A DNA stretch of 64,000 nt from VXNE01 sp965116625 (GTDB lineage Bacteria > Pseudomonadota > Gammaproteobacteria > Pseudomonadales > Azotimanducaceae), in contig OZ220717.1 in NCBI GenBank assembly GCA_965116625.1, forward strand, positions 1,116,001 through 1,180,000, in the 5' to 3' direction. The position numbers and the translations under genes are program-made. Each line of letters begins with the position of its first letter. Position 1 is the first letter of the stretch. Under the pieces are notes generated by a model. The model was not told the origin of the DNA. It worked only from the letters and a program-made list of their open reading frames with translations, and did not search any database. Positions 25,784 through 34,751 of this stretch are shown here, in pieces.

Positions 25784-27387
25784 GAAACACCTCGTGCAAC
25801 GCTACGCCCGAGGCATCGTCCTCTGGGGCGCGCGTCGAATTTATCGCGCTGCCCCTCGCCGTCCTTGCGGCATTCCTGTTTCGGGCGCCGTCCTTCGGCA
25901 CGTCCATGGGTCCGGACGAGTTGAGCCTCCTGGTCATGGCAAGGTCTATCGTCGATGGTGCTTTTCCCTACGAGATCTACTGGGACGTCCGCGCCCCTCT
26001 CGCGTACTTGATGGCGCTGCCGTCGGCGTCCCTGGAAAACGGTTTCGCTGCACTCGCAACGCTCAGGTTGCTGATCGTCGTCATGCATGCGGCAGCGGCA
26101 TGGATTTTCTTCTGTCTCTTCCGGCGCACGCTCGGCGTGCCTGCGGCGGCAGTCGGATCACTTTTTCTGCTGGTTTCCATGAACATGGCGGACCTGCACC
26201 ATCTCGCCATGCCCAACCACCTGGTGATGGCCATGTCCCTGGGGGCTTTCGCGTGCCTGGTCGCGGGCACTCGTGGCAACCGGCCGCTTTTGGTTTTCTC
26301 GGCGGTCGTGGCGGGTCTGTTGCCATGGGTGATGGTTCAGTCCGTAATTGTCACCTCCGGTCTGGCGGCACTCGTAGTATTCGCGGACACGACACTCCGT
26401 CGAAGCGAGCGATTGACCTGGCTCCTGGCGGCTATATTTCCCTCGGCCGTCGTCATCGGTGCTTTCTTTTTCTGGGGACCGTTCGACGCGTTTGTCCGAA
26501 CCGTGTTCCTCACCCCTTTTGGCGTGATCGAATCTGGAATCGACAAGGACTGGTCGGATTGGGAGACGTTGTCGGAGTTGCCCGACTCAATACCCTGGCG
26601 AGTCGGTTACATCCTTGCGCTGGTCGTCGGCGGGGTGTGGTTTCCGGGCACCGTGAGAGACGCTCCATCGGGGTCCTTCCTTAGCCATGCGGCGTTTCTC
26701 GTCGTCCCGGTGTCGGTGGGATTCGTCGCCACGGCCATCATCAGGCCGCTGCCGTCGCCGGAATACTTCATCGAGGCAGCACCTGCCGCCGCGCTGTTCG
26801 CGGCAATTGCCGCATCGAGGCTCTGGCAATGGCGGGGCTCCCGCGTGCACTCCCGACGGCTCCCTCGTGCCACCGCGGGGTTGATAGCCGTCGTGTGCCT
26901 GGGGGCGTTTGCCGCGCTTCCCTTCAAGCCTCAGGGAGGCAGGGATGTGGTTGTGGAACCACTGCCGGAAGCATACTGTGACAACGCCGCACGCTGGATC
27001 GAGCGCCTCGCGCCCGGCCGTACGCTCCTCCACCTGAGCGGGATTTGCGGCATCCAGATTCTTGACACCGGGAAACCGTTCCACCCACCCTTCACATACG
27101 CCGGCAACTGGTTTCGTCCGGGTGCATCCTGGATCGAAGATGCCGTCTCCGGGGACGGTTCGGAAAGCACCGGTTTCGGCCGGCTTCGCGGAGCGCTGGC
27201 CAAGGGCTCCAGCGCCGGAGTGATCGTGGCGAATGGACTGTTGCTTACGGTAATCGAAGAGAGAGGGTGGGAGGGATTCTTCCACGAGGAATGGCGATTG
27301 GTGTGGTATCGACACGTGCCGGGACACGACGCGGGATTCGACAGGCTTGCAGTGTTTGTTCGCGCCGACACGCCTGCACGGGATTGA
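25774..27387 (+). CDS. GT-C type membrane glycosyltransferase (copy 2 of a tandem pair)
   Basis: Paralogue of the preceding gene: MGPDELSLLVMARSIV, YEIYWDVRAPLAYLMALPSA and LHHLAMPNHLVMAMSLGAFA match in order, and the soluble tail repeats AYCDNAARWIERLAPG and PPFTYAGNWFR. Length is 537 residues from GTG 25774, which overlaps the end of copy 1 by 10 bases, so the pair is likely translated as one unit. As with copy 1, a lipid-linked sugar donor and a surface glycan acceptor are expected, but specificity cannot be read. Confidence 0.75.
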   Translation: MAVGNTSCNATPEASSSGARVEFIALPLAVLAAFLFRAPSFGTSMGPDELSLLVMARSIVDGAFPYEIYWDVRAPLAYLMALPSASLENGFAALATLRLLIVVMHAAAAWIFFCLFRRTLGVPAAAVGSLFLLVSMNMADLHHLAMPNHLVMAMSLGAFACLVAGTRGNRPLLVFSAVVAGLLPWVMVQSVIVTSGLAALVVFADTTLRRSERLTWLLAAIFPSAVVIGAFFFWGPFDAFVRTVFLTPFGVIESGIDKDWSDWETLSELPDSIPWRVGYILALVVGGVWFPGTVRDAPSGSFLSHAAFLVVPVSVGFVATAIIRPLPSPEYFIEAAPAAALFAAIAASRLWQWRGSRVHSRRLPRATAGLIAVVCLGAFAALPFKPQGGRDVVVEPLPEAYCDNAARWIERLAPGRTLLHLSGICGIQILDTGKPFHPPFTYAGNWFRPGASWIEDAVSGDGSESTGFGRLRGALAKGSSAGVIVANGLLLTVIEERGWEGFFHEEWRLVWYRHVPGHDAGFDRLAVFVRADTPARD

Positions 27388-27405
27388 CGCCCGGCGAGGG
27401 CCTGG

Positions 27406-29130
27406 TCAGTTTCCTGGCTCCACGTCTGCGAGACACACGAAGAGTATTTCCCACTCGATGCAAGAGACTGGTAGCTGGGGCAACCCGGCCGGGTAGTCCA
27501 CTGCGGGTACGAGGTAACGCACGCCGGCACCATTGGAAAGCAGGGCGTCCGAGCCAGATCGACGAGGATCCTCGGGCGGTGGCCGTGAGAACCCTCCGCC
27601 CGTGAGGGGCAGACCTGACTCTACCGCCAGGTACATCGCGTATCTTGGATATACCGTTACGACGTCGGGTTCTCTCGGTTGCTCCAAAAATACGAGTGCA
27701 GATCCGTCTTCCAGCATCGCGGGCATTGGCTCGAGGTGCGTTACCGCGACCCGCGCATCGCGGTATTCGTGCGCCCAGTACGGCGAGATGGAATAAAGCT
27801 GTAACGCAAACGCCGCGCCGAGGACGGCAAAAGATCGACTTCGGGGCCACCTGGTAACGAAATGCAACAGCGGGAGGAAACTCAAGGATATAACGAGCGG
27901 CCACGCCAGCCTTACCGTGGCCCGGTGTACCGCATAGAGATCGATGATCACGTCGGGAAAGAAATGCGAAAGATCAATCAGCCGTGTGCCGATCCGTACC
28001 CAGGGCGAAACGGCAACGATCGCCAGGAAGACGATGACCCCCGCCAGCGGATAGTAGGTGCGGGGTATGCGGAACCGTGGGCGGAAGGCGAACCCAGCGG
28101 CCAGCAGCAGGACACAGCCCCATCCAAGCCAGGCGTCCTGCTCGAGGCCCGGGCCCGGGGCCTGGTAGAGCTGGCGCAGCGAATCGGGTTCCCCCGCCAG
28201 CATGCCCCAGGGCGAGAATCCGAACGATCCCAGCCCCTGTTCAGCCAGAAAGCTCTGCGCCGCGAAAATGCCGAGGGCGTGGCACAGTGTCGCGAAGAGC
28301 AAGCACAGGGCCACGACCGCGCTTCCCCGCAGCAATACGCCACGGCCAACAGCCCTGCGGCCTCTGTCGTCCGAGGTCGTCGACAGCACAGTCGCGATCA
28401 CGCAGAAAAACAGCACCTTCAGCGCCAGCAGGGGATGCACGGCGAGGGAAACGAGGGAAAGCGCCGCAGCCCGTGGAAACACGAAGGAAATCGACGCACG
28501 GACGCGCGACGTGTAGATGCATAACGCCAGTGCGAGGATCAACAACCCCTGGGTGGACAACGCGACATGCGTCCAGTTGAGTCGGCCAACGAATATGGGC
28601 ATCGCGACAGCGAAGGCAGCGGCGGCGAGACAAGGCAGGACGTGGCGCACACCGGCGGCGCGCGCGAAAATGGCGCCAGCCACCGCTTGCAACGTCACCG
28701 CGACGGCGTGCCACAGACCGAAATAGTGAAAGTCTGGCGGCAGCCAGGAAACGAACGGACGGAACACCGTTGCCGCGAGCGGCAGGGCATCGAGCAGCGA
28801 GATCGGAAACCCGTGGGGATAGTTGAACAGATCGGTCCAGAGCGACGGCCAGGGGCGTCCCCGATCCACGAGCGCCTGCCACGCCAGCCGGTAGTCAATG
28901 GCGTCGTTCGGGAAAACGAAGTTATGAAAGCGGGCGGCGTCGCCGAGAAGAAAGTAGGGCGGATAGACCACCAGCGCCAGAACGAGCCCCAACACGGCGG
29001 CCAGCCCGAGTGAAAGCACTTTGGACTCGGTGGCAAGGACTGATGCAGTGGTTCGAGACTCGGGGGAGAACAAACTTCGGGGCCGGTCAGAATCCGATGG
29101 AACGTGAAGCGTGGCGCATTGGCGCTGCAT
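27406..29130 (-). CDS. Large polytopic membrane protein, DUF6311-like (paralogue A)
   Basis: A ~570-residue protein with about twelve hydrophobic segments and conserved FLLGDAARFHNFVFPNDA, DYRLAWQALV, PWPSLWTDLFNYP and FVGRLNWTHVALSTQGLLIL motifs, plus a soluble C-terminal domain with ESGLPLTGGGFSRPPPE. It resembles the DUF6311 family of putative GT-C-like membrane proteins, a tentative match. A close paralogue lies at 34752-36362 in the same direction. The start is unsure: ATG 29130 overlaps the divergent gene at 29097, while GTG 29019 would begin at the first helix and avoid the overlap. Confidence 0.7.
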   Translation of the reverse strand: MQRQCATLHVPSDSDRPRSLFSPESRTTASVLATESKVLSLGLAAVLGLVLALVVYPPYFLLGDAARFHNFVFPNDAIDYRLAWQALVDRGRPWPSLWTDLFNYPHGFPISLLDALPLAATVFRPFVSWLPPDFHYFGLWHAVAVTLQAVAGAIFARAAGVRHVLPCLAAAAFAVAMPIFVGRLNWTHVALSTQGLLILALALCIYTSRVRASISFVFPRAAALSLVSLAVHPLLALKVLFFCVIATVLSTTSDDRGRRAVGRGVLLRGSAVVALCLLFATLCHALGIFAAQSFLAEQGLGSFGFSPWGMLAGEPDSLRQLYQAPGPGLEQDAWLGWGCVLLLAAGFAFRPRFRIPRTYYPLAGVIVFLAIVAVSPWVRIGTRLIDLSHFFPDVIIDLYAVHRATVRLAWPLVISLSFLPLLHFVTRWPRSRSFAVLGAAFALQLYSISPYWAHEYRDARVAVTHLEPMPAMLEDGSALVFLEQPREPDVVTVYPRYAMYLAVESGLPLTGGGFSRPPPEDPRRSGSDALLSNGAGVRYLVPAVDYPAGLPQLPVSCIEWEILFVCLADVEPGN

Positions 29131-30884
29131 TGCTGGTGGCGCTTGGCATTGGGGGCTATTTCATCACGTTGCTCAAGGGCGCGTGGCTATCGGACGACTA
29201 CTTCATCACCTTGCGTCAGGTCGAGCAGTTGTTCGCCGGTCACGGTATTCGCTTCAACCTTTATGAACGCTCGTTCCTGAGCACTTCGGTAGCGTACTTC
29301 TTCCTCCTGCTGCCGCTGCGTTTGCTGTCGCCGGATCCGTTCATCATTCATGCGATTTTTGCATTGGCGTGCAACGCGGTACTTCTGTGGGTGCTCTGGA
29401 TCCTGGCCCGCCGGAACCCCTGGTTCTGGCTGCTTGGCCTGGGACTGTTGTTCGCGTCCAAGGCCCACTTCGACTACTCCTGGTTCGGACAGGAGAATCC
29501 GCTCGGCCACGCGCTCGTCGCTGCGCTGGTCATGGTCTGGCTGAGGTTGTACCCCGGGCTCGCCGCGAACCACCCTGCAACCTCGTCGTACTGGCGCTGT
29601 TTCGTGGTCCTGATCGCGATCGCGCCGCTTTATCGTCACGATTTTGTCCTGCTGGCGTGGCCCATGGCGGCATGGGCGCTATGGGCCAACCGGTCGCGCC
29701 TGGGATGGCGCGGGATGGTTAAGACGATCGGGTGGATGCTCGGACCCCTTTTCGTGTGGACGCTGTTTTCGCTGGTCTACTTCGGATTCCCGTTACCTGC
29801 CTCGGCCTACAACAAGCTGCCGGACTCCTACGGCCTGGCGCACCGGTTTGCATCGGCTTGGGACTATTTTCGCTTTTCGCTCCACAAGGACGGGATCATG
29901 CTGGCGGTGCTCCTTGGCTCGCAGCTTCTCTGGTTCGGGCGTCCGCCCGCGCGGGTTATCGCGGCCGCCATTGCACTGGTGTTGATATACATCGTGATCA
30001 TTGGTGGCGACTACATGGGGGGACGCTTCTTCAGCGTCGCGTACGTGATGATGGTTACGGTCCTGGTGGGTACGGGACGGGATTGGTACCGGTTTCTGGC
30101 TCAGCGATATGGACTGCGACGGCGTAGGTGGATCCTTGGAGGATTGGGTGCCGGATTGACGCTATGGCTCGCTCTATGGCCTTACTCGCCGCTCCTCGGT
30201 CCGGTGGTCTACGAGGATAAGGTGCTGGATCGACATACCTATCCAACGGAGGTCGCGAACGAACGCGCTGCATGGCAGCCGAGAACGGGTGTCACTGTCT
30301 GGTGGAAGTCACTGCGCGACGGTACGACGTATCCGGACCACGTAACCGCTCGACTGGGCATTCTGATCAAGGAGGAAGCCGACGCCGGTGAGTCGTTGCA
30401 TGTCTGCAACCTTGGCTTGACCCCGTACAACGCCAGGCTCGATCAGAACTTCTTCGACATATGGGGGCTGGCTGACGCCTTCATGGCGCGATTGCCCGCG
30501 ACAGATTGGCGTCCGGGTCACCTGGTTCGTGCGAGACCCGTCGGCCTGGCCGAGTCGCTGGCATCGAACTCCCCGGCCTTTGTGGACTCCGGACTGAACC
30601 GATACTTTGAGGTTTTGCGCAACGTCACCGGGAACGATCGATTGCTGAGTTCACGGCGAATCAAGGAGTTGATAGGGGTAAACCTCGGCCTGTACGATGA
30701 ACTGCTTCCTGAGACCATGGAAGTCGGGGAGCGGGCGGTGATTGTGCCGGAAGTGAAAGACACGCTGTTGCTGCACCGGCTTCTCGAGAGTTTCCCGGTC
30801 CATAGCAACACTTTCGACGCCCCGCTCTGTGATGTCATCGATCATCCCGGGGCAGACACTCTGCTGCGCCAACGTATCCCGTGA
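29097..30884 (+). CDS. AftB-like GT-C glycosyltransferase (possible arabinofuranosyltransferase)
   Basis: The 595-residue product has the layout of mycobacterial AftB-type GT-C enzymes, which use polyprenyl-phosphate arabinofuranose. The first outer loop reads LSDDYFITLRQVEQLFAGHG then FNLYERSFLSTS, with the paired Asp of the active site, and a later loop reads IIGGDYMGGRFFSV. About ten membrane helices precede a soluble C-terminal domain of roughly 190 residues. ATG 29097 is preferred over 29010 because it lies just before the first helix and reduces overlap with the opposing gene. The match is by pattern; another pentose or hexose donor is possible. It starts a run of five plus-strand glycan genes. 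Confidence 0.68.
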   Translation: MEREAWRIGAALLVALGIGGYFITLLKGAWLSDDYFITLRQVEQLFAGHGIRFNLYERSFLSTSVAYFFLLLPLRLLSPDPFIIHAIFALACNAVLLWVLWILARRNPWFWLLGLGLLFASKAHFDYSWFGQENPLGHALVAALVMVWLRLYPGLAANHPATSSYWRCFVVLIAIAPLYRHDFVLLAWPMAAWALWANRSRLGWRGMVKTIGWMLGPLFVWTLFSLVYFGFPLPASAYNKLPDSYGLAHRFASAWDYFRFSLHKDGIMLAVLLGSQLLWFGRPPARVIAAAIALVLIYIVIIGGDYMGGRFFSVAYVMMVTVLVGTGRDWYRFLAQRYGLRRRRWILGGLGAGLTLWLALWPYSPLLGPVVYEDKVLDRHTYPTEVANERAAWQPRTGVTVWWKSLRDGTTYPDHVTARLGILIKEEADAGESLHVCNLGLTPYNARLDQNFFDIWGLADAFMARLPATDWRPGHLVRARPVGLAESLASNSPAFVDSGLNRYFEVLRNVTGNDRLLSSRRIKELIGVNLGLYDELLPETMEVGERAVIVPEVKDTLLLHRLLESFPVHSNTFDAPLCDVIDHPGADTLLRQRIP

Positions 30885-30912
30885 CCGCTCCCTGCGCCGA
30901 GGCACCGTCGAC

Positions 30913-31869
30913 ATGAACCGACTCCTCGTGACGGGAGCTGGCGGTTTCATTGGCCATCACCTCGTCACTTACCTCAAGCAGCACGGCTATTGGGTCAGGG
31001 GCGTCGATATCAAGCTGCCGGAATTTACGAAATCGGTCGCCGATGAATTCGAGTTGCTTGACATGCGGCGTTGGGAAAACTGCCTTCAAGCCACGAAGGG
31101 AGTTGACGCAGTGTATGCATTGGCGGCGGATATGGGGGGAATGGGTTACCTGTCATCGAACCAGGCCTCGGTATTGAGAAATAACGCACTCATCAACTTC
31201 CATACCCTGGACGCGGCGCGCAAGAATGGGGCCAGCCGCTATCTTTTCAGTTCATCGGCGTGCGTCTACCCCGAATCCCTGCAATCACGTACCGACACCG
31301 CTCCACTGCGGGAATCGGATGCCTATCCAGCGGCACCTCAGGATGCCTACGGATGGGAAAAGCTCATTGGTGAGCGGACGCTTCAATACTACTCGGCCGA
31401 ATATGGCATCCAGGCGCGAATAGTCCGTTTCCACAATATCTATGGACCATTCGGCACCTACGACGGGGGCCGCGAGAAAGTGCCCGCGGCGCTATGCCGG
31501 AAGGTCGCGGCAGCCCCTGAGGGCGGCAGTATCGAGGTATGGGGCGATGGCCTTCAGACGCGAAGCTTCTGCTATATCGATGACTGTGTGGAGGGACTCC
31601 AGCGCGTGATGTGCTCCGACCATCCGGGGCCGCTAAACCTCGGCTCCGATCAGATGATCACGATCAACGCGCTCGCCGGCATCATCATCGATGTCAGTGG
31701 CAAGAAGGGCATCAAGTTATGCCACATCGATGGTCCTCAGGGAGTGCGCGGCCGCAACTCGGACAACTCACTGTTGCGTGAGGTCCTTGCGTGGGAACCA
31801 TCCACGAGGATCGAGGACGGTCTGGTCTCGACGTATCGCTGGATCGACCAGATGGTGCGAGACCATTGA
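30913..31869 (+). CDS. GDP-mannose 3,5-epimerase (plant GME type)
   Basis: GME converts GDP-D-mannose into GDP-L-galactose and GDP-L-gulose. The 318-residue product keeps the NAD-binding GAGGFIG (8-14), ADMGGMGYLSSNQ, SSACVYPE with Cys117, QDAYGWEK with Tyr146 and Lys150, RFHNIYGPFGTYDGGREK, WGDGLQTRSFCYIDDCVEG and GVRGRNSDN. All of these are hallmarks of the plant enzyme, including the catalytic Cys that other epimerases lack. The ATG at 30913 sits at the Rossmann start. It is one base short of the next gene, suggesting an operon with the GT2, GT75 and flippase-like genes. Confidence 0.9.
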   Translation: MNRLLVTGAGGFIGHHLVTYLKQHGYWVRGVDIKLPEFTKSVADEFELLDMRRWENCLQATKGVDAVYALAADMGGMGYLSSNQASVLRNNALINFHTLDAARKNGASRYLFSSSACVYPESLQSRTDTAPLRESDAYPAAPQDAYGWEKLIGERTLQYYSAEYGIQARIVRFHNIYGPFGTYDGGREKVPAALCRKVAAAPEGGSIEVWGDGLQTRSFCYIDDCVEGLQRVMCSDHPGPLNLGSDQMITINALAGIIIDVSGKKGIKLCHIDGPQGVRGRNSDNSLLREVLAWEPSTRIEDGLVSTYRWIDQMVRDH

Positions 31870-31870
31870 G

Positions 31871-32653
31871 ATGGCTCAGGGGGTTTCCAGACATCGGCGG
31901 TCCGTGGGCGGTCACGTCGGGATCATCATCACCGCGGTTGATGAGACCTGGTCCTTGCGTCAGACCGTCGACACGTTGCTGTCGGAGAACGCCGAGGCTA
32001 TCGCCGAGATCATGATTGGCATCGCTCCCCACACGACCCCTGGATGTCGCGCGGTAGTAGCCGCGCTGGAGGCCGCGTATCCCGACCGCGTTCGCCACCA
32101 TGAACAGTCCCGATTGTCAGGGGCGGGGGGAGCAAACCGGGAGTGCATCCCGCTGATGCGGTCGCCCTGGTTGCTCATCATGGCAGCGGACCTCGAGACG
32201 CATCCGGGCACGGTAGTGTCGATGATCTCGCGTGCGAGTCTGGGCGATGTCGACATCGTTGCGACTTCCCGCTGGCTCGGCGGTGGCCGTTTCGGCAACT
32301 ACTCTCCGGTCAAGCGGGCTTGCAACTGGTTGTTTCAGCGGTTTTTCTCGGCCCTGTACCGTGCGCGTCTCACGGATATGACTTTCGGCTTCAGGCTCTA
32401 CCGGGCCCGGGAGCTGAGTCGCTACGAATGGCACGAGACGGGCCACGCGTTTTTCTTCGAGACGCTGGTCAAGCCACTCAGGTGCGGGGCAAGGGTCGCT
32501 GAAATTGCAACGCATTGGCAGGGGCGCGGAGAGGGTAGGACCCATATGCACAAGGCGGAATACCTGCGCTATTTCAGGACAGGTCTGTTGACCCGCCTGC
32601 AGCCCGTAGGCGATTTGCTGGTTTCGCGAGGAAATGCGAGTTGCACTCGATAG
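31871..32653 (+). CDS. Family 2 glycosyltransferase
   Basis: A 260-residue GT-A fold transferase. After VGIIITAVDETWSLRQTVDTLL come GAGGANRECIPLM and MAADLETHPGTVVSM, where the Asp-Leu-Glu takes the place of the DXD metal site. DMTFGFRLYRARELSRYEWHETG resembles dolichyl-phosphate-mannose-synthase-like GT2 enzymes. There are no membrane helices, so it should act at the inner face of the membrane. It starts right after the GME stop (TGAGATGG) and overlaps the next gene by 13 bases. Confidence 0.78.
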   Translation: MAQGVSRHRRSVGGHVGIIITAVDETWSLRQTVDTLLSENAEAIAEIMIGIAPHTTPGCRAVVAALEAAYPDRVRHHEQSRLSGAGGANRECIPLMRSPWLLIMAADLETHPGTVVSMISRASLGDVDIVATSRWLGGGRFGNYSPVKRACNWLFQRFFSALYRARLTDMTFGFRLYRARELSRYEWHETGHAFFFETLVKPLRCGARVAEIATHWQGRGEGRTHMHKAEYLRYFRTGLLTRLQPVGDLLVSRGNASCTR

Positions 32654-33756
32654 CATTGATCACCACGACCATCAATGTTCCGGAGGTCCTGCGCGGGTAT
32701 GCGCGTGATGCGAAGGACCACGGCCGGCCGGTCAAGATCTATGTTGCGGGCGACCGAAACACGCCAGCGGGGACTGCGCACTTCTGTGCCGTGGTCGCTC
32801 GGGAGACTGGCATAGAGTGCGAGTACCTGGACCCCGACGCCCAGGAGCGGTTCCTGAGCCTCTGGCCGGAGCTCCGGGATCACCTTCCGTGGAACTGTAT
32901 TCAGCGTCGCAACGCGGCCGTCCTCAAGGCGGTTCGCGACGGTGCCGACGCGCTGGTCACTATCGATGACGACAATGCCCTTTGGGAGAGCGACTACTTT
33001 TCCCACGGTATTCCGGTCTGTGAGGCTCCCCGGAAAAAGCTGACCATGCCGGCCCATGGAGAACCGGGTGAATGGTTCAATGTCTGCCGCTTCCTCGCCA
33101 CTGCCAACGGCTACCAGTTCGTGCCTCGTGGCTATGGAATGGCGGCGCGGGAAAACCTCGACGATGGCTCGGGTCTCGAACCCGGTTCGCCGTTAACCAT
33201 GCCGCTGGCAGCAGTTGCCGGATTCTGGCTGGGCGACCCGGATGTCGATGCCGTTACTCGCCTGGCTCATGGCGTAGAGGTCACGCACTATCGGCTCGAC
33301 CACAACTTCTTTCTCGCTCCGGGCGCCCGAGCCCCTTTCAACTCGCAGAACACTATCCTGGCACGCGGGGTACTTCCCGCCTACTTCCTGTCGCCGCATG
33401 TCGGACGTTACGACGACATCTTTGCGAGTTTCATCGTCAAGCGAATCGCGGATCACCTGGGATGGGGCGTCTGTTTTGGCCGACCCTTGGTAAGGCAGGA
33501 GCGGAATGAACATGATCTCCTGCGCGACTTCGACCTGGAGCGTTTCGGGATGCGTCATGTGGACACGCTGACGGAACGCCTCGCGAACGTGACGCTGACG
33601 GAAAAGGACTTTGCCTCCTGTGCACTGGAGATATGCGACCAGCTCGGGTGCCGCAACAGGCGTCGAGGTAAAACGTCGATTGGTACCGGCTGCGACCGAT
33701 TGGCCGCGTTTTTCTCCGGCTACCGTATCTGGGCCGAGCTTCCCGTTTGGCACTGA
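32641..33756 (+). CDS. GT75 family protein (reversibly glycosylated polypeptide / UDP-arabinopyranose mutase type)
   Basis: The 371-residue product matches plant reversibly glycosylated polypeptides, which interconvert UDP-arabinopyranose and UDP-arabinofuranose. Visible motifs are CIQRRNAAVLKA, VTIDDDN (the metal-binding DDD at 109-111), GFWLGDPDVDAVTRL, APFNSQNTILARGVLPAYF and GRYDDIFASFIVKRI followed by DHLGWGV. The last block is nearly the plant consensus. The start is TTG 32641 after a GAGGAAA. With the GME upstream and an AftB-like transferase nearby, it suggests supply and use of arabinofuranose. Whether it is a mutase or a transferase cannot be settled by reading. Confidence 0.75.
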   Translation: MHSIALITTTINVPEVLRGYARDAKDHGRPVKIYVAGDRNTPAGTAHFCAVVARETGIECEYLDPDAQERFLSLWPELRDHLPWNCIQRRNAAVLKAVRDGADALVTIDDDNALWESDYFSHGIPVCEAPRKKLTMPAHGEPGEWFNVCRFLATANGYQFVPRGYGMAARENLDDGSGLEPGSPLTMPLAAVAGFWLGDPDVDAVTRLAHGVEVTHYRLDHNFFLAPGARAPFNSQNTILARGVLPAYFLSPHVGRYDDIFASFIVKRIADHLGWGVCFGRPLVRQERNEHDLLRDFDLERFGMRHVDTLTERLANVTLTEKDFASCALEICDQLGCRNRRRGKTSIGTGCDRLAAFFSGYRIWAELPVWH

Positions 33757-34748
33757 GGACTGTCACGGACACGAATCTCGGCGGCAATGGCGCTTCGAAG
33801 CTCTTCTGGTCGCGTATCAGCCGTTGGTTGTTTGGACTGTTGGCGGTCTATGCAATCGGGGTACTGGCACTGCTGTGGTTGCGAACCGACCTGCGATCCG
33901 TTGTTGCCGCGACGCCCCTATGGGTAGTCCCCGCCTTCATGGCCCTGGCATCAGTCGGATTTGCGTTGCGAGTCGGACGCTGGCTGCTTCTGGCGCGAAT
34001 CGCGGGTCTGAAGGTGCCGGATGCTGGCCTGGCGAAGGTCTATCTTGGCGGATTTCTGATGAACCTTACGCCTGGACGCGTAGGCGAGCTCTGGAGAAGC
34101 TGGATCCTGTGGCGGGGATGGCGGATGAAGTACCGGCGAAGCCTGCCGGTATTGATCTGCGACCGTTTGCTGGACCTGCACGCGCTCTTGCTTTTCGCGG
34201 CCCTGGGTCTGGGGCTCGGCTTCGGCTTTGACTGGCCCGCATTGCTTTGCCTGTTCGCGGCGATCGCGCTATCGGCTCTCGTTGTCCTGCCAGGCTGGGG
34301 TCGACGTGCGATCAAGGCCGCCTGGGTGTTTGCAGGCCGGCGAAGGCCTCGCCTGTTCGCGATGCTGCTGTCAGCCTGCCGCAATATCGGCCGAATGCTT
34401 GGCCCTGTCGTCTTCCTCAAGCTGCTGTTGTTGAGCCTGATTGCCTGGAGCATGGAAGCGATTGCATTGCACGCGCTCATGCCGGCCGCCGGAGGTGAAC
34501 TTACACTCCGCGCCGCGGCTGCGACACTCGGCATCGCGAACGTCGTTGGCGCGATCACTCCCATGCCGGGTGGTGTCGGTGGACAGGAAGTGACCATGGC
34601 GTTTCTGATTGGCGGTGCAGCCGGCAACTCAACGGCGAGCGCGATCACGATGGTCGGCATCGTCCGCCTGAGCACACTCTGGTACGCGGCTGCACTTGGT
34701 TTGCCGTTCTTTCTGTACCTTTCGCGCCGTTACAGCGGCGAACCCTGA
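33747..34748 (+). CDS. Flippase-like membrane protein (UPF0104 / LPG synthase TM family)
   Basis: This 333-residue integral membrane protein has about eight helices and the family motifs GGFLMNLTPGRVGELWRSW near the N-terminal third and TPMPGGVGGQEVTMAFLI near the C-terminus. Members include the membrane half of lysylphosphatidylglycerol synthase and AglD-type flippase-like proteins, often found in glycan clusters. It begins at TTG 33747, overlapping the GT75 gene by 10 bases, and stops 3 bases from the end of the opposing gene. Confidence 0.8.
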   Translation: MALRTVTDTNLGGNGASKLFWSRISRWLFGLLAVYAIGVLALLWLRTDLRSVVAATPLWVVPAFMALASVGFALRVGRWLLLARIAGLKVPDAGLAKVYLGGFLMNLTPGRVGELWRSWILWRGWRMKYRRSLPVLICDRLLDLHALLLFAALGLGLGFGFDWPALLCLFAAIALSALVVLPGWGRRAIKAAWVFAGRRRPRLFAMLLSACRNIGRMLGPVVFLKLLLLSLIAWSMEAIALHALMPAAGGELTLRAAAATLGIANVVGAITPMPGGVGGQEVTMAFLIGGAAGNSTASAITMVGIVRLSTLWYAAALGLPFFLYLSRRYSGEP

Positions 34749-34751
34749 CTC

